A DNA stretch of 64,000 nt from Crotophaga sulcirostris (Eukaryota; Chordata; Aves; Cuculiformes; Crotophagidae): positions 3,777,229 through 3,841,228 of the forward strand of contig VYZB01000030.1 in NCBI GenBank assembly GCA_013397455.1, given 5' to 3'. The first letter of the stretch is position 1, and every line of letters starts with the position of its first letter. The notes below the pieces were generated by a model. The model saw only the letters and a program-made list of their open reading frames with translations. It made no database searches and was not told the DNA's origin. A program made the translations under genes and the position numbers. This document shows positions 1 to 12,200 of this stretch, piece after piece.

Positions 1-3000
1 ATTTGTCTTGTTGTTAGCAATGCTTTTGTATTACATATATGCTTTTCTTTTGCTGCTCTCTAAAATATGCATCATTTAAATGACATTAAATATGACAGCT
101 GTAAAGCCCTTACTTTTCATAACATTGTGAAATATGGACATCTGTCCTTTTTTCATTGAACACTTAATAATGGTCTCGTCTCATCCATCTGTACATCTGG
201 CATGGTCTCTCATGAGGAAGCTGGTTGGAAATACGATGTTCTTATCCTTTTATACTGACTTTAGAACGTGCGCCTTTACTATGGAACACAACCATGAAGT
301 ATTTTGTCATCCATTGATTTACATTCACTTGTAACAAAAGAAAACTTCAACTTACACTCAACAGTGCAGGTAGAAATGGCAGGGAAAAAAGATGTGGCAA
401 AATATAGCTAAGAGCAAAACTGAAGAAAATTAAATCTGCAGTCTGGTAAACAAAAACCTATGTGGTTCCACTCTCTCAGTAAACATTAATAGAAAACCTT
501 CTTTTTTTTTCTTTATTTATCTTTGTTCTGAAATGCAGGTATACATACTTCTTCAGCAGACTCCAGTTTTATATAAATACTCCCTCAAAACAAGTTCAGC
601 TAAGCAAAGCTGATGACCTTGAAGGCCAATTTTTCATCATAAAAAAAAGACTATACTACCTGGGAAAAATATGTTTGGCTAAATTGCAAGTTTAAAATCC
701 ATTGAAACAGTGCAGAACAATATTTGGCTCATAAATCAGGATTATGTCTAATGAATACCAAAACTGGAAGTATCCTGCTGAGGCCCCATGCAGAAACTAA
801 TTTTGGTTTGAGGTCTCAAAGTTATCAGTAATAGAGCTTCACCTGATCGACTAATAAAAGGAAAATGTCAAATTTCCTGTAACTAGAGTCATGAGAACCC
901 TGGCATGGTGTAATCAGTTCTTGGGCCCTGTGCTGTATTTGTATGGGGTGATGTTTACGCTGAAATAACAAGCTCCCTGGGGTAGAGAGCAATCATGCAC
1001 CGTCACACTTCACAAGTATGTTATACCCTATAAAAAGTAAAGCCTCTATTAGTATAAAAGTACAAAGTTCAGCTACACCACCGTGTCTTTGATTTCTTGG
1101 TGTTATGGAACCCATTGCATTCCGTGTTGATACTTGCCCTGGTCTTTGGAAACAGCTCCACCAATACAGTAAGTAGAAAAAAATCTTGTGTCATAAAGAA
1201 AGAAAACCTACTCATGTATAGACTTAAACATTATAGACAAAAAGTCTTCCTCCCTTGTGTTTAAATTAATCTAGCACTTACCAATACAGTATATACAAAT
1301 GGTCACTATTTCAAGTATCTTTCAAGTATCTTGTCTCTCAAATTCCTTTTTATGCCCCAGCAAAACAACTTGTGGCTCATTTGCATATTTATGATCCGGC
1401 ATAGTAGTAGCAGAAACATTAAATTTCATGACTCTCCAGAACAAACACATCTTGATTCAGATGGCACATACTTTTTATTGTAGTTCAGTGTTCACAGCCC
1501 TAACTAAAATGTTAGACTGGACGTTTTGAGATAAATTTATAAAACACACAATGACTTTGTGGTTTTGCATCATGTCTTTTCAAAAGGATTTGAGTGCTTA
1601 TTGTGAGCATAATTAGAAAATACGTATTTGTATAGATGAAGTCTGAATGCGGATAAGGCAAAATGAAAAACTCACTGCAGAAGTAAAAGAGCTTCAGTTT
1701 ATTTACACATAGCTATGTGTTCTTTAACAGATTTTTTTCCTCCTTTGCAAAATTGGAACCCCACTGCGTACTGTGATTATGCCAAATTTGAATTCCTGCA
1801 CTTGTCTGCCATTTTCTTCTCATGCAACAGTGACAATGATCTCAGTCTGAAATGGCCCTTAGTTCTGTGATTGTTAAAAATAAAATGTTACTGAGTGCTA
1901 TGTGAAAGATGCAGCATTTGATGAATAAACAGGGACTCTGAGGAAATCGGTTTTGTTGCAAGTCATGTGACAGACAAAGGTCAGCAGGACCACTCCTGTC
2001 CTCACTGTAATGATTCACTGGGGAAAAGCAAGAAGAATAAAGTAAACGATCTGTGTCTCACAAGATGGCTTGTGTGTGTCACTACCTGAGTGTCTAAAGG
2101 TACACACTGATACGGAAACAGAAGAGAACATAAGCAAGGATCAAACAGTGACAAAGAATGAAAAAAGAACGTTTAGAAGAAATACATTGTACATCTTAGG
2201 GAGGAATACTAGTGCCCAAGATTATGTGGTTATGAAAGCAGAAAAGGGATGATTAGTGCAGGAAAATGCAGCAAAACCAGAAGAAAGAATAAGCATGGGT
2301 AACAGTTGAAACATATTAAAAATATAATTTCCCAAACAAAAAATTAGGTCACCAGAATAGCTTCAGCAAAGTGACATTGTGTATCAAATTTTTGGCAGTA
2401 AGAGGAATGAAATTTCCACTTTCTCTACTGTCTTTGTGTTAATACAAATACAGAAAAAACTACAATGAAATCCATACCATGAAATTGTTGCACACTCCTG
2501 TAGGCCTGTGTGGATGGGAACAAAGCAGCAAATAAAACATGAAGCCCAACACCAAGAATAAGGTGGTGTACTAACAGAGGACTGAACCCCCATCTCTATC
2601 TATACTTGACAGTTGAAAGTAAATGTGATGACTAAAAAGCAAGTCTGAAAGCAATTTTTTTTTCTTCTGTTCTCTTCTACTTGCCGTCTTTTGCTACATC
2701 AACAAATGCTCTTGTTTCTTGAGTTGCACACTTACAGTCTTCATTAAGAGACTGTATTGTCAATCATTACCAGGGAGAAGTACCCACTCACCTCACCACA
2801 GCCTGGCTGCAGCCCAAGAGCTCCGTATTGAGCCAGGGATTGAGTCAAGTGCAATGATAGTGAGATAAATTATTTGTTCTCTCTGAAGTGAATTCAGCTC
2901 ATTTCAACTCAGCAACATTGTCTAGATACAAACGAAGATATTTTTGTTGTTATATTCTACTAAAAGAGACAAAAGTGACTTCATATTCACAAGGGACTCA

Positions 3001-5300
3001 GATTTGACTTAGCTCTGGTGGATCAGAGGTGGTTCCTGGCTCTTGGGAGAACCAGCAGATGTACTCATTATTCTTATTAACACTCAGCAATGACATAATT
3101 GAATACAATCTATTTGACAATGAATGAGGATAAAGAAGGTTTGGTGGATGGAAGGAAAGAAAGCTTGTAAAGCTCCAGATTCACAATTTGAATCTACATA
3201 GTCAGTGAAAAAAAAAAAAAGCTTATTTTCTACCGCCTTTCATATTACAGTAACTAGGCAGGTAGAATATTGAGCCAGATAATCAGTCCATGGGTCAATA
3301 AACCTTACAACTAAGCACAACCATAAGAGACTTCAAAGACAGACTGAATGCCAGGCCAGAGCTTAAATGGAGTTCCTGCACCTGTGGGCAGCAGCTGAGG
3401 TGGTTCAAGGCCATTAAGGCATATTGGTGCACTCAAAGACCTGATCAGAATTTGGTACAAATACTAAGACATTGCTCAAGCATAGCCAGAATCAGTCAGC
3501 GGGTACCTAAAGAAAAAGATAGTAAAAAAGGTCAATTGATTTGATTTTCATTGTACATTTGTATCACTGTATTTTTTCACTTAATTTCATTAGCTCAAGG
3601 TCTAATTAAGATATTTGAGAAGAGTCCACAAATATTTTTTAAAGTTGGGGTTTTTTTCCTAACTGTGGAATCTGCTAATACTGTCTAAATCTCCCATATC
3701 TACATTTCCCTGCAAAAGAACTCTTTGTAGAAAAGCTTTCATTGTGCTTTCGCCCAGGATATATACATTTTTCCATAGTTTTTCCTGATACCCCCCATAC
3801 CTCTTAATCCTGAAACATTCCTGATCTTTATACTTGAAACAGTAGGAAAAGATGGTACAGGCTTATCTCTGCAGGAATTCCTCAGCTATGCTTGTGGTCT
3901 ATGCAGTACAAACTACAGTCTTAACCAAACAAAAAGTCAGAAAAGATGTCAGAAAGAAAAGAATCAGTAATAGATTTCCATTACACTCTTCTTAACTTGC
4001 TACCTTCTGTTCTTGCGTAGGGAGAATAGGTGAAGAATGCAGAAGATAAAACTAGCTCAGACTATTTTTGAACTATTTCTTTCAGCTGTTTTTGTTTGCA
4101 CTATTACAAAGCCTTGGCAGGCAAGAAAAAATATTCTTAGAACAGCAGATTTCTTGCTTTGTTCTGCATCTGTTCCAAAACCGTACAATTATATTTGAAC
4201 ATCTGGCCAGTAACATGCAACTATCAGACATGACAATGACATAAAATCACAGTGTTCTTTGTAGAGGACTGAGTTTTCAAAGCTGAAGTAAACCCTCAGA
4301 TGTACAAATCTTGGTCTTAGAGGTGCATATTCAGTTTCAAATCATACTTTTTATTTTTCTTGAATTGAGCATTCTATTGGCAACAAAGAACAAACAAGTG
4401 CTCATTATATCAAAATAAAAAACTGGAACAACTCTGCAGGAAAGAATTTCCTGATGCTGTTACTAGGACAAGAACCAGAGGAGCTCAGTCTGGCCATATG
4501 TTATTACCATGCTGCAAGTAGTTTTAGAGTTTTGAAACTGTGTTTTGTTTTTTATACAAATGTGTAAAGAACTTCAGACAAAATCCTTGATGAGCAGCCA
4601 CACCTCTTTTGATGTCATCATTTACTTTGTAAGTTTGTAGAATTAGGTTTTATATGCCCTGGTTACAATCTTGAGGCTGTTCTCCTATGTTACCTGCCTG
4701 CCAACCTACAAAGCGAAGCTTGAATTTATCCCTACAGCCTTCAGAAAATCTCTCTTTACATTTCAAGATCTCTAAGAGCAAGTCAAGGCTATTTTTTTTG
4801 TGTAGGAAATAATACTGACATAACCTCTGAAGTGAAGTTTCTTGTAGCTGCTGCACCACCATAGTTAACAGTTATGTTAATGTTCAGAGATTTTTCTGCT
4901 CATACTGAATGAGATCTGCACAGCACCTGCTCTCCAAAATACAAGTGAAAAAGAAAAGGGTGAATTAATTAGCTACTGGAGCAAACTGACAACTACCACA
5001 GTACATGTCGCTACTAAAGCAGTCCTGAAGCAACTTTCTTATTGAACAACAATCCTTATAAAATCAGCGTAAGGCTTTGCAGACTGTTTCACACGTTTGT
5101 CTTGATACAGGTTCCCTTTCCCCCTCCATTCTTCCTTCTGCTCAGACATCAGCTTTAAACTGAAGCACTGTTGCAATGGGATGGCTGACAGCCCCTGCAG
5201 CCCAGCCTAAAAGCTAGAAACCCCCAAACCAGCAAAACAAGAAAGAGCAGCTGATTTTTTCATCGGCTGAACAAATTGCAAAAAAAAACCCAGACAGGAC
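1..5300. other. Intergenic DNA upstream of the lamin gene
   Basis: AT-rich sequence with no open frame that resembles a known exon and no CpG-rich segment until the lamin promoter. The short open frames present, up to about 70 codons, have low-complexity or unconvincing translations and lack matching splice sites. I see no tRNA, rRNA or recognisable transposon in it, although strongly diverged repeats could be missed by eye. Confidence 0.6.
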
Positions 5301-5614
5301 TACTGCCTGAAAGGAGGTTGTAGAGAGGCGGGTGTTGATCTCTTCTCCCAGGTGACAGGTGGTAGGGTGAGAGGTAACGGCCACAAGTTGCACCAGGGGA
5401 GGTTTAGATTTGATATTAGAAAATATTTCTTTCCTAGAAGAGTGTTGAAGCCTTGGAACAGGCTGCCCAGGGAGGTGGTTGAGTCTCCATCCCTGGAGGT
5501 GTTTAAAAGACAGGCAGATGAGTTTCTCAGGGATGGGGTTTAGCCGGGCACAGGTTCGGCTGGACTCGATGGTCTCAGAGGCCTTTTCCAGCCAGGTGAC
5601 TCTTTGGTTCTATG
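5301..5614 (+). mobile_element. CR1 LINE 3' fragment (non-coding tail) next to the lamin promoter
   Basis: The segment reads like the 3' end of a chicken-repeat-1 (CR1) LINE. It begins with the 'ctgaaaggaggttgtag' motif that encodes the end of the reverse transcriptase ORF. It continues through the conserved 3' untranslated part ('caggctgcccagggaggtgg', 'ggaggtgtttaaaagacagg', 'tcgatggtctcagaggcctttt') and ends in the short 'ttggttctatg' tail. It is 5'-truncated, as most CR1 copies are, and cannot move by itself. It ends about 250 bases upstream of the lamin start codon. Confidence 0.9.
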
Positions 5615-5861
5615 GGCACCGGCAGGGCACCGCGCCGGGCTGCGAGCATCCCTGCAGCTGCCACGCATCTTCCTAAATCTGGGAATGCTTTTTTTTTTTT
5701 TTTTTCTCTCTCTCTCCCCCCGACCTCTCGCAGGGATCCGCACGCCCACGGCGTTTCCCGCAGGCTCCTTCCCCGCCGTGACCCGCGCGGGGCCCTTTAA
5801 GCGGGGCGGCGGTGCCCGCGGCGGCGCGGGGCGGTGCTGGCGGCGCGGCCCGCAGGCTGCC
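5615..5861 (+). promoter_or_regulatory. CpG-rich promoter and 5' UTR of the lamin gene
   Basis: CpG density rises sharply from about 5720 and stays high through exon 1 and into the first intron, to about 6330. Two GC boxes (GGGGCGG) lie at 5803-5809 and 5828-5834. A weak TATA-like 'ctttaag' at 5795-5801 sits about 60 bases before the ATG and could place a start site near 5825-5830. The start codon is in a strong context (gccATGG). A 17-base T run at 5689-5705 followed by a CT-rich tract lies just upstream. The transcription start is inferred, not seen. Confidence 0.6.
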
Positions 5862-6226
5862 ATGGCCACCCCGCTCTCCTCCACGCCCGTGAGCGGCAGC
5901 CGCTCCCCCGGCGCCGCCGTCGCTGCTTTGCCGAGCTCGCCGTGGCTGAGCCGGCTGCAGGAGAAGGAGGAGCTGCGGAAGCTGAACGACCGCCTGGCCG
6001 CCTACATCGAGCGGGTGCGGGCGCTGGAGGCCGACAAGGCGGTGCTGCGGCAGCGGCTGGCGGAGCGGGAGGCGGGCGGCGAGCGGGAGCTGGGCAGAGT
6101 GCGGCTCCGCTACGACGCCGAGCTGGCCGATGCCCGCCAGGCGCTGGACGACGTCGCCGCGGAGCGCGCGGCGCTGCAGGTGGAGCTGGGCAAGCTGGGC
6201 GAGGAGCACCGGCGGCTGCAGGGCAG
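5862..6226 (+). CDS. LMNB3: Lamin exon 1: head, coil 1A and start of coil 1B
   Basis: Encodes residues 1-121 and two bases of codon 122. The head is short, with TP and SP sites at T8-P9, S15-P16 and S26-P27. Coil 1A begins around L32. The exon is very GC-rich and rich in alanine and arginine compared with the later exons, because it lies in the CpG island. The donor is cag|gtgggt. The reading frame stays open for 86 codons upstream of the chosen ATG. This ATG was chosen because it has the Kozak match and starts the typical lamin head. Confidence 0.93.
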
Positions 6227-9200
6227 GTGGGTGCCCCCCGGCCTGGCGCTCCCGCGGGGCCAGCGCCCAGTGTGGCGCGGGGACGGGGGGGTGGGGGCTC
6301 GGCGCCGGGTCGTGGCGGTGGCTGCACCGCAAAGGTGTGAGGTTGTAGTGTCCTGTGTTGGAAGGAATCCTGACACCTGTGTCTGAAGGTGTGCTGTAGG
6401 GACGCTGCTGTGAGCACCTGCTGCTGGGCCACTCCAGCATCTCCCTGGGGTGATGGGCATGGGGCTCCCCCAGAACTTGGTGTGTTGGGTGGCTTTATGG
6501 GGACAGTACTACATGAATATATAACTGACCAGGACTGGCACCACACCTGTGTTTGTAGACACTCAAGAAGCTGTCAGGCTAAAAAAGCATCTATAAAGTT
6601 ACGAGTAGAGGAAGGAGTCTTTGTATGGAGTCAGCTCATGTCTTTTTGGGGGGCTCTAGCTCAGATGTTGCCTGGAGGGCAATGCACAGAGAAGGTAGTC
6701 CTGTCAGCAGTAGAGCTCACCTTCTCCAGGCTGGTACTGCACAGAAATTGTCCTAGAGCTCTTTAGGTTTTGATTTACATGCAGCTGTTTCAGGTTTGAC
6801 TTTCTTGCAAGCTCTGTATCCTGAGCCTTGAATCATCTTGTTGTCTAGCCTCACCAAGCCTGGAACAAAATTGTGGCTCAATGTAAGTGCAATCAAATCC
6901 TATTGAAGGAGGGAAGAAGGTGAGTAGAGGAGGGGAAGGAACAAGTGTCCCATCCCAGCAAGCTTTCTTTATGGGTACATACAGATGCTACCATCCCTAG
7001 TTACTTTATTGCCTCATTCTACTGCTAAATCAATTAGACTTGCAGCAATTTGGGTGTCCACAGGCCTGCTAAAGCTTGTTATAAATTTGTATCCTAGCAA
7101 CTTAAGGCGCCAGCTTTTTCTTTCCACACTTATATGGAGCAAATACTGCCCCCTCATAGGTTCAGTGGGACTTAAGTAGCTGTTCTACTTGAATGAAACA
7201 TGGCTTTACTCTAAGCTTCTGTTTGCAGCTGCTTAGAAGTTCTTGGGCTTGTCTCATTCATGCTGTGTTTTGGCTCATGGATCTGTTTCATAAATCTAAC
7301 CAGCCACTTCAGTGGACAGTGAGGAGAGGGGTGAAGCCAATTATAAAACCTTTCTGCTGCTCTTTGTGTTTGTATAACTCTGGCTTTGTTTATAAAGCTT
7401 TAGGCTTAGTGGGAATGCAGTCTTCTGGGCTGAGGTGTTTTTCTTTCTTTCGAGTAACTAGGCCTTAGAAGTGGTTAACTTTACAGCCCATGAGAAATGA
7501 TACATAGTACTTGCTTCTTTCTGAAAAGGCTAGATTGAAGTCCTAATATTAAGGAGTGTTTTGTATCTGGGCTGCCTAACTGCACATGTCTCCGATGACT
7601 TGGAACAAACTACTTTGAGAGTATCGTGCCCTTTATATATACACTCTTTAAATAACCTGGAACTGTTATAGGATGGAATGTCACCAGATAATTTCCTAAC
7701 AGCATTTACTATTGGGTCTTTTTAACCATTGGTAAAGAGACCTAAAGCTTTAGTAACAATAAAGTGTGCTTGCATTTCATCTTTTATCTTACTGCTAAAA
7801 CATTGGTAGTTGGAAGTAGGCCAGAGACATGTGGGGAGGAGGAGCTAGGATAAGCATATCAGTTGAATTCAGGGCCTGAGGAAGGTCAAAGCAACCACAG
7901 TAGCACAGCAGAGAAAGACCAGTTTCTTTCTGCACCAGTGAGTACAGATGTGCATTTTGCTACTTAACCTGACATATGCTGTGCAGCAAGCTGAAGTTGT
8001 AAGAATGAATTCTGCAAGTGCTGTTCATGTCATGTAATCTTGACAAACTGGCGTCTGTTTCAAACATACCTGAACCTTTTTGGCAAAATTATTTAAATTC
8101 TCCAGGTCAAGCATATGTGACACCATGATTTACAAGGAATGTGACTGACAGTGCCTCAAAGATTTTGCTTGCAGTTCACAGTCAATAAGCCATGCTTAGT
8201 TCTAGAATGGTTGGTGTATGGAATGTTGTAGAGTACTGCAACTGTCACTGTTTCCTGCATAGTAATGTGAAGTGGTGTTCAGAACCCCAAACTTGGTTTA
8301 AAAGGGTAGTAAATGCTCTTCTCAAAGCCAGACTTGTTAAATTGGTGTTCTTAAAGATGAAATTACTCACTTCAGGGTTCTCTGAAAATAATATTTGTCG
8401 GGAAGGAATATAGGAAACCTGAACCTGGCTGTCAGATGCCTGCATCGGGAAAGCTGACCACCAAACCACAGAGTTAAAACAGATACTAATGGAATTTCAG
8501 TCTTGCAAATGCTGATTGCAGAATGAAATTTATATTATTGCAGGATAAAACAGTCAATATTGTCATTAAGTAGTGTTACTGATGTACTTGTTAATATCGT
8601 AACTAATACTCACAATAAATAGTCTTTTGTAGCAGAGATACCAAAATTAAGGTGGCTAATTAATACCTAGAAAAGAAAGAAACCTGTAAATGTTAAAAGC
8701 CCTACAACACATTATCTTGTATCATTGTCACCCCACTAGAGTTACTTATTCCTTACTCGCACTCTAGGAAAAAAATAACCTCTGCTAGCAAAACACTTGG
8801 TTTTGCATCGAGGTTATGAAGTATGAGGACACAATCAACAAGTGTGTGAGTAGCAGAGCTACAAAAGGCCTTGAGCAAGAACCTGATGTAGCCGCACACC
8901 CCAGGCTGGTGTCAGAACCAACTGTACCTTCATACCTTCCAGCAGATATTTGCCTAACCCTTTTCTTTGAAATTCCAGATGATGGAGATTCCAGAATATA
9001 CCCCCCAGGCAATGTGCTTCAGTGAACTACTGTTAGTTTCCTCTCCCTAACATCTAACCCAGATATTCCTTGCGGCAATTTAAGCCTGCAACTTCCTGTC
9101 TTTTCCACAACAGGCATGGAAAACAGATTCCCTTCCTCTATGCAGCAGTTTTTCGTGTATGTAAAGATAGTTGTCTCCTGTCGCTTTTTCTCTTCTCTAG

Positions 9201-12200
9201 ACTAAACAACCCTTACTTTTTTCTGATCTTTCCGTGCAGTCTAATCTTTCTAGAGCTGATCACTCCTGCAGAATGACTTTGGACTTTCTCCAACCGGTCT
9301 GCTCACTTATCAAATGGAAAATTCATTGTATGAATTATCACAACTTAGCCACTTGGCAGAACAGATTTTGCTAAAATAAATGGAACACTTTTATTCTTTG
9401 CAATCTCAAATCTGAGTTTTGAGCAGGAAGTCAGACTCTGGGTAGTGGTCAGGCCACTGCAAGGATTTTGGATGTTAAAGCAGTCTGGGAAATTATCACC
9501 CCATTCTGTGACAGGAACTCACTGTGGGCCCAGCACTTCTCTACTGTGTTCCCAAGTAAAACTGGCAACTTAAACAACTGCATTGGCCATCCAGGTGGTA
9601 CCTAAGGGCTCTGTACCTCTATTTGTGCAAGGAAATGGTCCTTTTCTGAGGGCAAAGCTGCTCTCACCCTGGAACTCCATGGTGTAAAGGAGGGAAGAGG
9701 GCATGAAGCTTCCTGAAGGAGAAGAGCCTCTTGCAAGGGTGCTGTGAGGGAAGGATGGGTGCTGTAGAGGCTCAGTGCCCTGTGGGAGGAGCTGAGGGGC
9801 TGCAGGAGGCAAAGCCCAGCTGGGCATGTGGGGCTGGCGAGGCCCAGTAGCCAGAGCTGGACCAGTGACCTTCTGGGGACAAAGCCCGCCATGGGCAGGA
9901 GGGCCCCAGGGTATGTGCTGGGGAGGAGGAACGCCACCCCCTGGCAGCCAGTGCTGCCTTCTGCCCCTGCCTGCGGAGGAGGGGGTGCTTTACCCCCGTG
10001 TGTGACCAGCACCGCCGGCTGCTCTGCCTTGGGAAGGCAGGCCCAGAGCTGCTCGCACCCTGCCTGGCTGCCTCGAGGCACTGCGGTGCCTCCCCCCCCG
10101 GCATGGCGGCAGCCTCCATGGCAGCTCCCTCCTGGTGAGGGGGCTGTGTGGGGTTCTAGGCCACAGCAGCGGTGCGTTTCAATGTCCAACAGGCACCTTG
10201 CCAGGACACTGGTGGCACCCTTTGCTCTGAAAGGAGGGCTCTGTGTGAGCAGCTTGTTCAGAAGCAGCAGGTCACTGTGGTCTGGTGAACTTTGGCTTTG
10301 AGTGTGACTGGGCCCTCCCTGTGGAGACAGTGTCCCTTCCCTCTCTGGCTGGAAATGCTGTGGAAAATAGCTGGCTTCCCTGTAGGATCACACAAAACAA
10401 GCTGGAAACTGGGTCAGAAATCTTTCTGGTTAAACAAATGACACTTGTCTGAGGGGCCTGTCTGATTTGCTTCTTAGAGCCTACCTTGCGCTCTCACAAG
10501 TGTTAACTAACCTCGCTTCTGTTTCAGTTCTGCCACAGACCCCTGTGAAGGTAAACACATTAAAAAAACCACTTTCTCCTTCACCAGCTGCAACTTATTG
10601 AGTGCAAAACTTTCACTTGCAGGAATTCAAAAAAGGAAGCTGATTTAAACCTGGCACAGGCTCGTGTGAGAGAACTTGATGCTCAGCTGAACTCAAAGGA
10701 AGCGGACTTAGCAACAGTTTTGAGTGAGAAGCGAAGTTTGGAGAATGACCTTTGTGAATTAAAGGATCAACTAGTCACTGTAAGACTTGTTCCTGACATT
10801 TTAACTTTGCTTTTGTTCCTGAAACTTTTGCTTGTTTTTCCCCCAACTAGTTTTTGAGATTTAAAAGCAGGGAAAGGTGGATATATGGCAATGACAGGTG
10901 GACAAAAAGATTTCTGCAATCTTGCTGAATGCAAATGCTCCTGTTAGTTGGTCTGTTAAAACTTCCACCTGTGGTAGGTACCTTTAATTTTGTTTTGTAA
11001 TGACAGTATGTAACGTTTCTTGTTCTAAGGACAAAGTAAGTTGAAATGTGTTGTACTACTATAGCCCCTATAGCATTCTCTAATGTGTCAGCAAATGGAG
11101 CATCTGATGGACCCTGCTTCACTATGCTTAAATTGATGCAGAATAAATATTTTTTGACTACTTTTTTGTAGGCTCTTGTGCTACTAAAATGAACTGAGTT
11201 GTTACTCTATCAATGCATTTCTAAGAGCATAGCTTTTGTATCTTCATGCTTTAATGTAATTGCTGAATAAGTTATTTTCAATTCCTTAGGATCAAAACTT
11301 AGAAAAAAAACAAACCCTAAACTTGGATCATTAAAGCAGCACACTCCAAAACTGGAAGTATATAATAGTTTGTCACCTTAACATAGTTAAGCTATATTTG
11401 GAGGCTCTCGCTTGTTAAAGTGTCAAACAAGTGAGATTTGAATTTAGGGAGAAGTTGGGAATACTTAGTGTTGTGAAGGGGAGGAATGTATATGGATGGT
11501 ACAATTGATTAATCAGAAGTCAGCTTTGAGGAGTCAAACTTAGCTGGTGGGATTAAGGGCTGCTTTAAGTTTGCCGTGTAGGAAATCTGGTCTGCATAAC
11601 AATTAAATATGGTTCTTTCTGTTGCTAATATGCTGGATCCCACTGAAATAAGAACTTAAACAGAATAGCCAATTTCACTTAAATAGCATGTTTTGATTGC
11701 TGTGAGAATGAAGTTAAATGACCTGTAATAAGTTGACTGTCTTAGCTTGAAAAATAACCTCTTAATTTTGATTACCCTGATGTCTGTTTTTTCTAGCTGC
11801 AGCTGTCACTGGAAGATACCAAAAAGCATTTCCACAATGAAATGTTGAGGAGGGTGGACCTCGAAAATCATATGACAACTCTGCAGGAACAAATGACATT
11901 CCAGAAGCGCCTTCATGAAGATGTATGTTTTAGGTTATTAAATGATCCCTGGATGCACTTAAAGCACATCTTAACATTACTTTTAACCTTAAAAAGGTAA
12001 CTAGCTGAGTCAACCTATGACAGTCCACCAGTCAATAAAATCCACCTAACTAGGAGGACATCAAGAAAGTACAAAATCTCATGTTAACTAGCGTAGTACC
12101 AATAGATATCTGGAATACGAGATCATTTTCTCAGGCTGTGCTTCTGAAGGTAACTACAATCCCAATATACTACTTTGTGTAACTGAAGATGCATATATAA

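Noticed and set aside
5604..5861. In-frame open extension of 86 codons upstream of the lamin ATG
   Set aside because: It crosses the poly-T/CT tract and the promoter GC boxes, has no lamin-like sequence, and the downstream ATG has a strong Kozak context and a typical lamin head.
5673..6546. Long open frames on the opposite strand of lamin exon 1 (249 and 255 codons)
   Set aside because: They are shadows of a GC-rich exon, with low-complexity arginine/proline/alanine translations.
9602..10301. Open frames of 195 (-) and 157 (+) codons in lamin intron 1
   Set aside because: GC-rich, overlapping on both strands, no family resemblance and no matching splice signals. Kept only as a composition finding.
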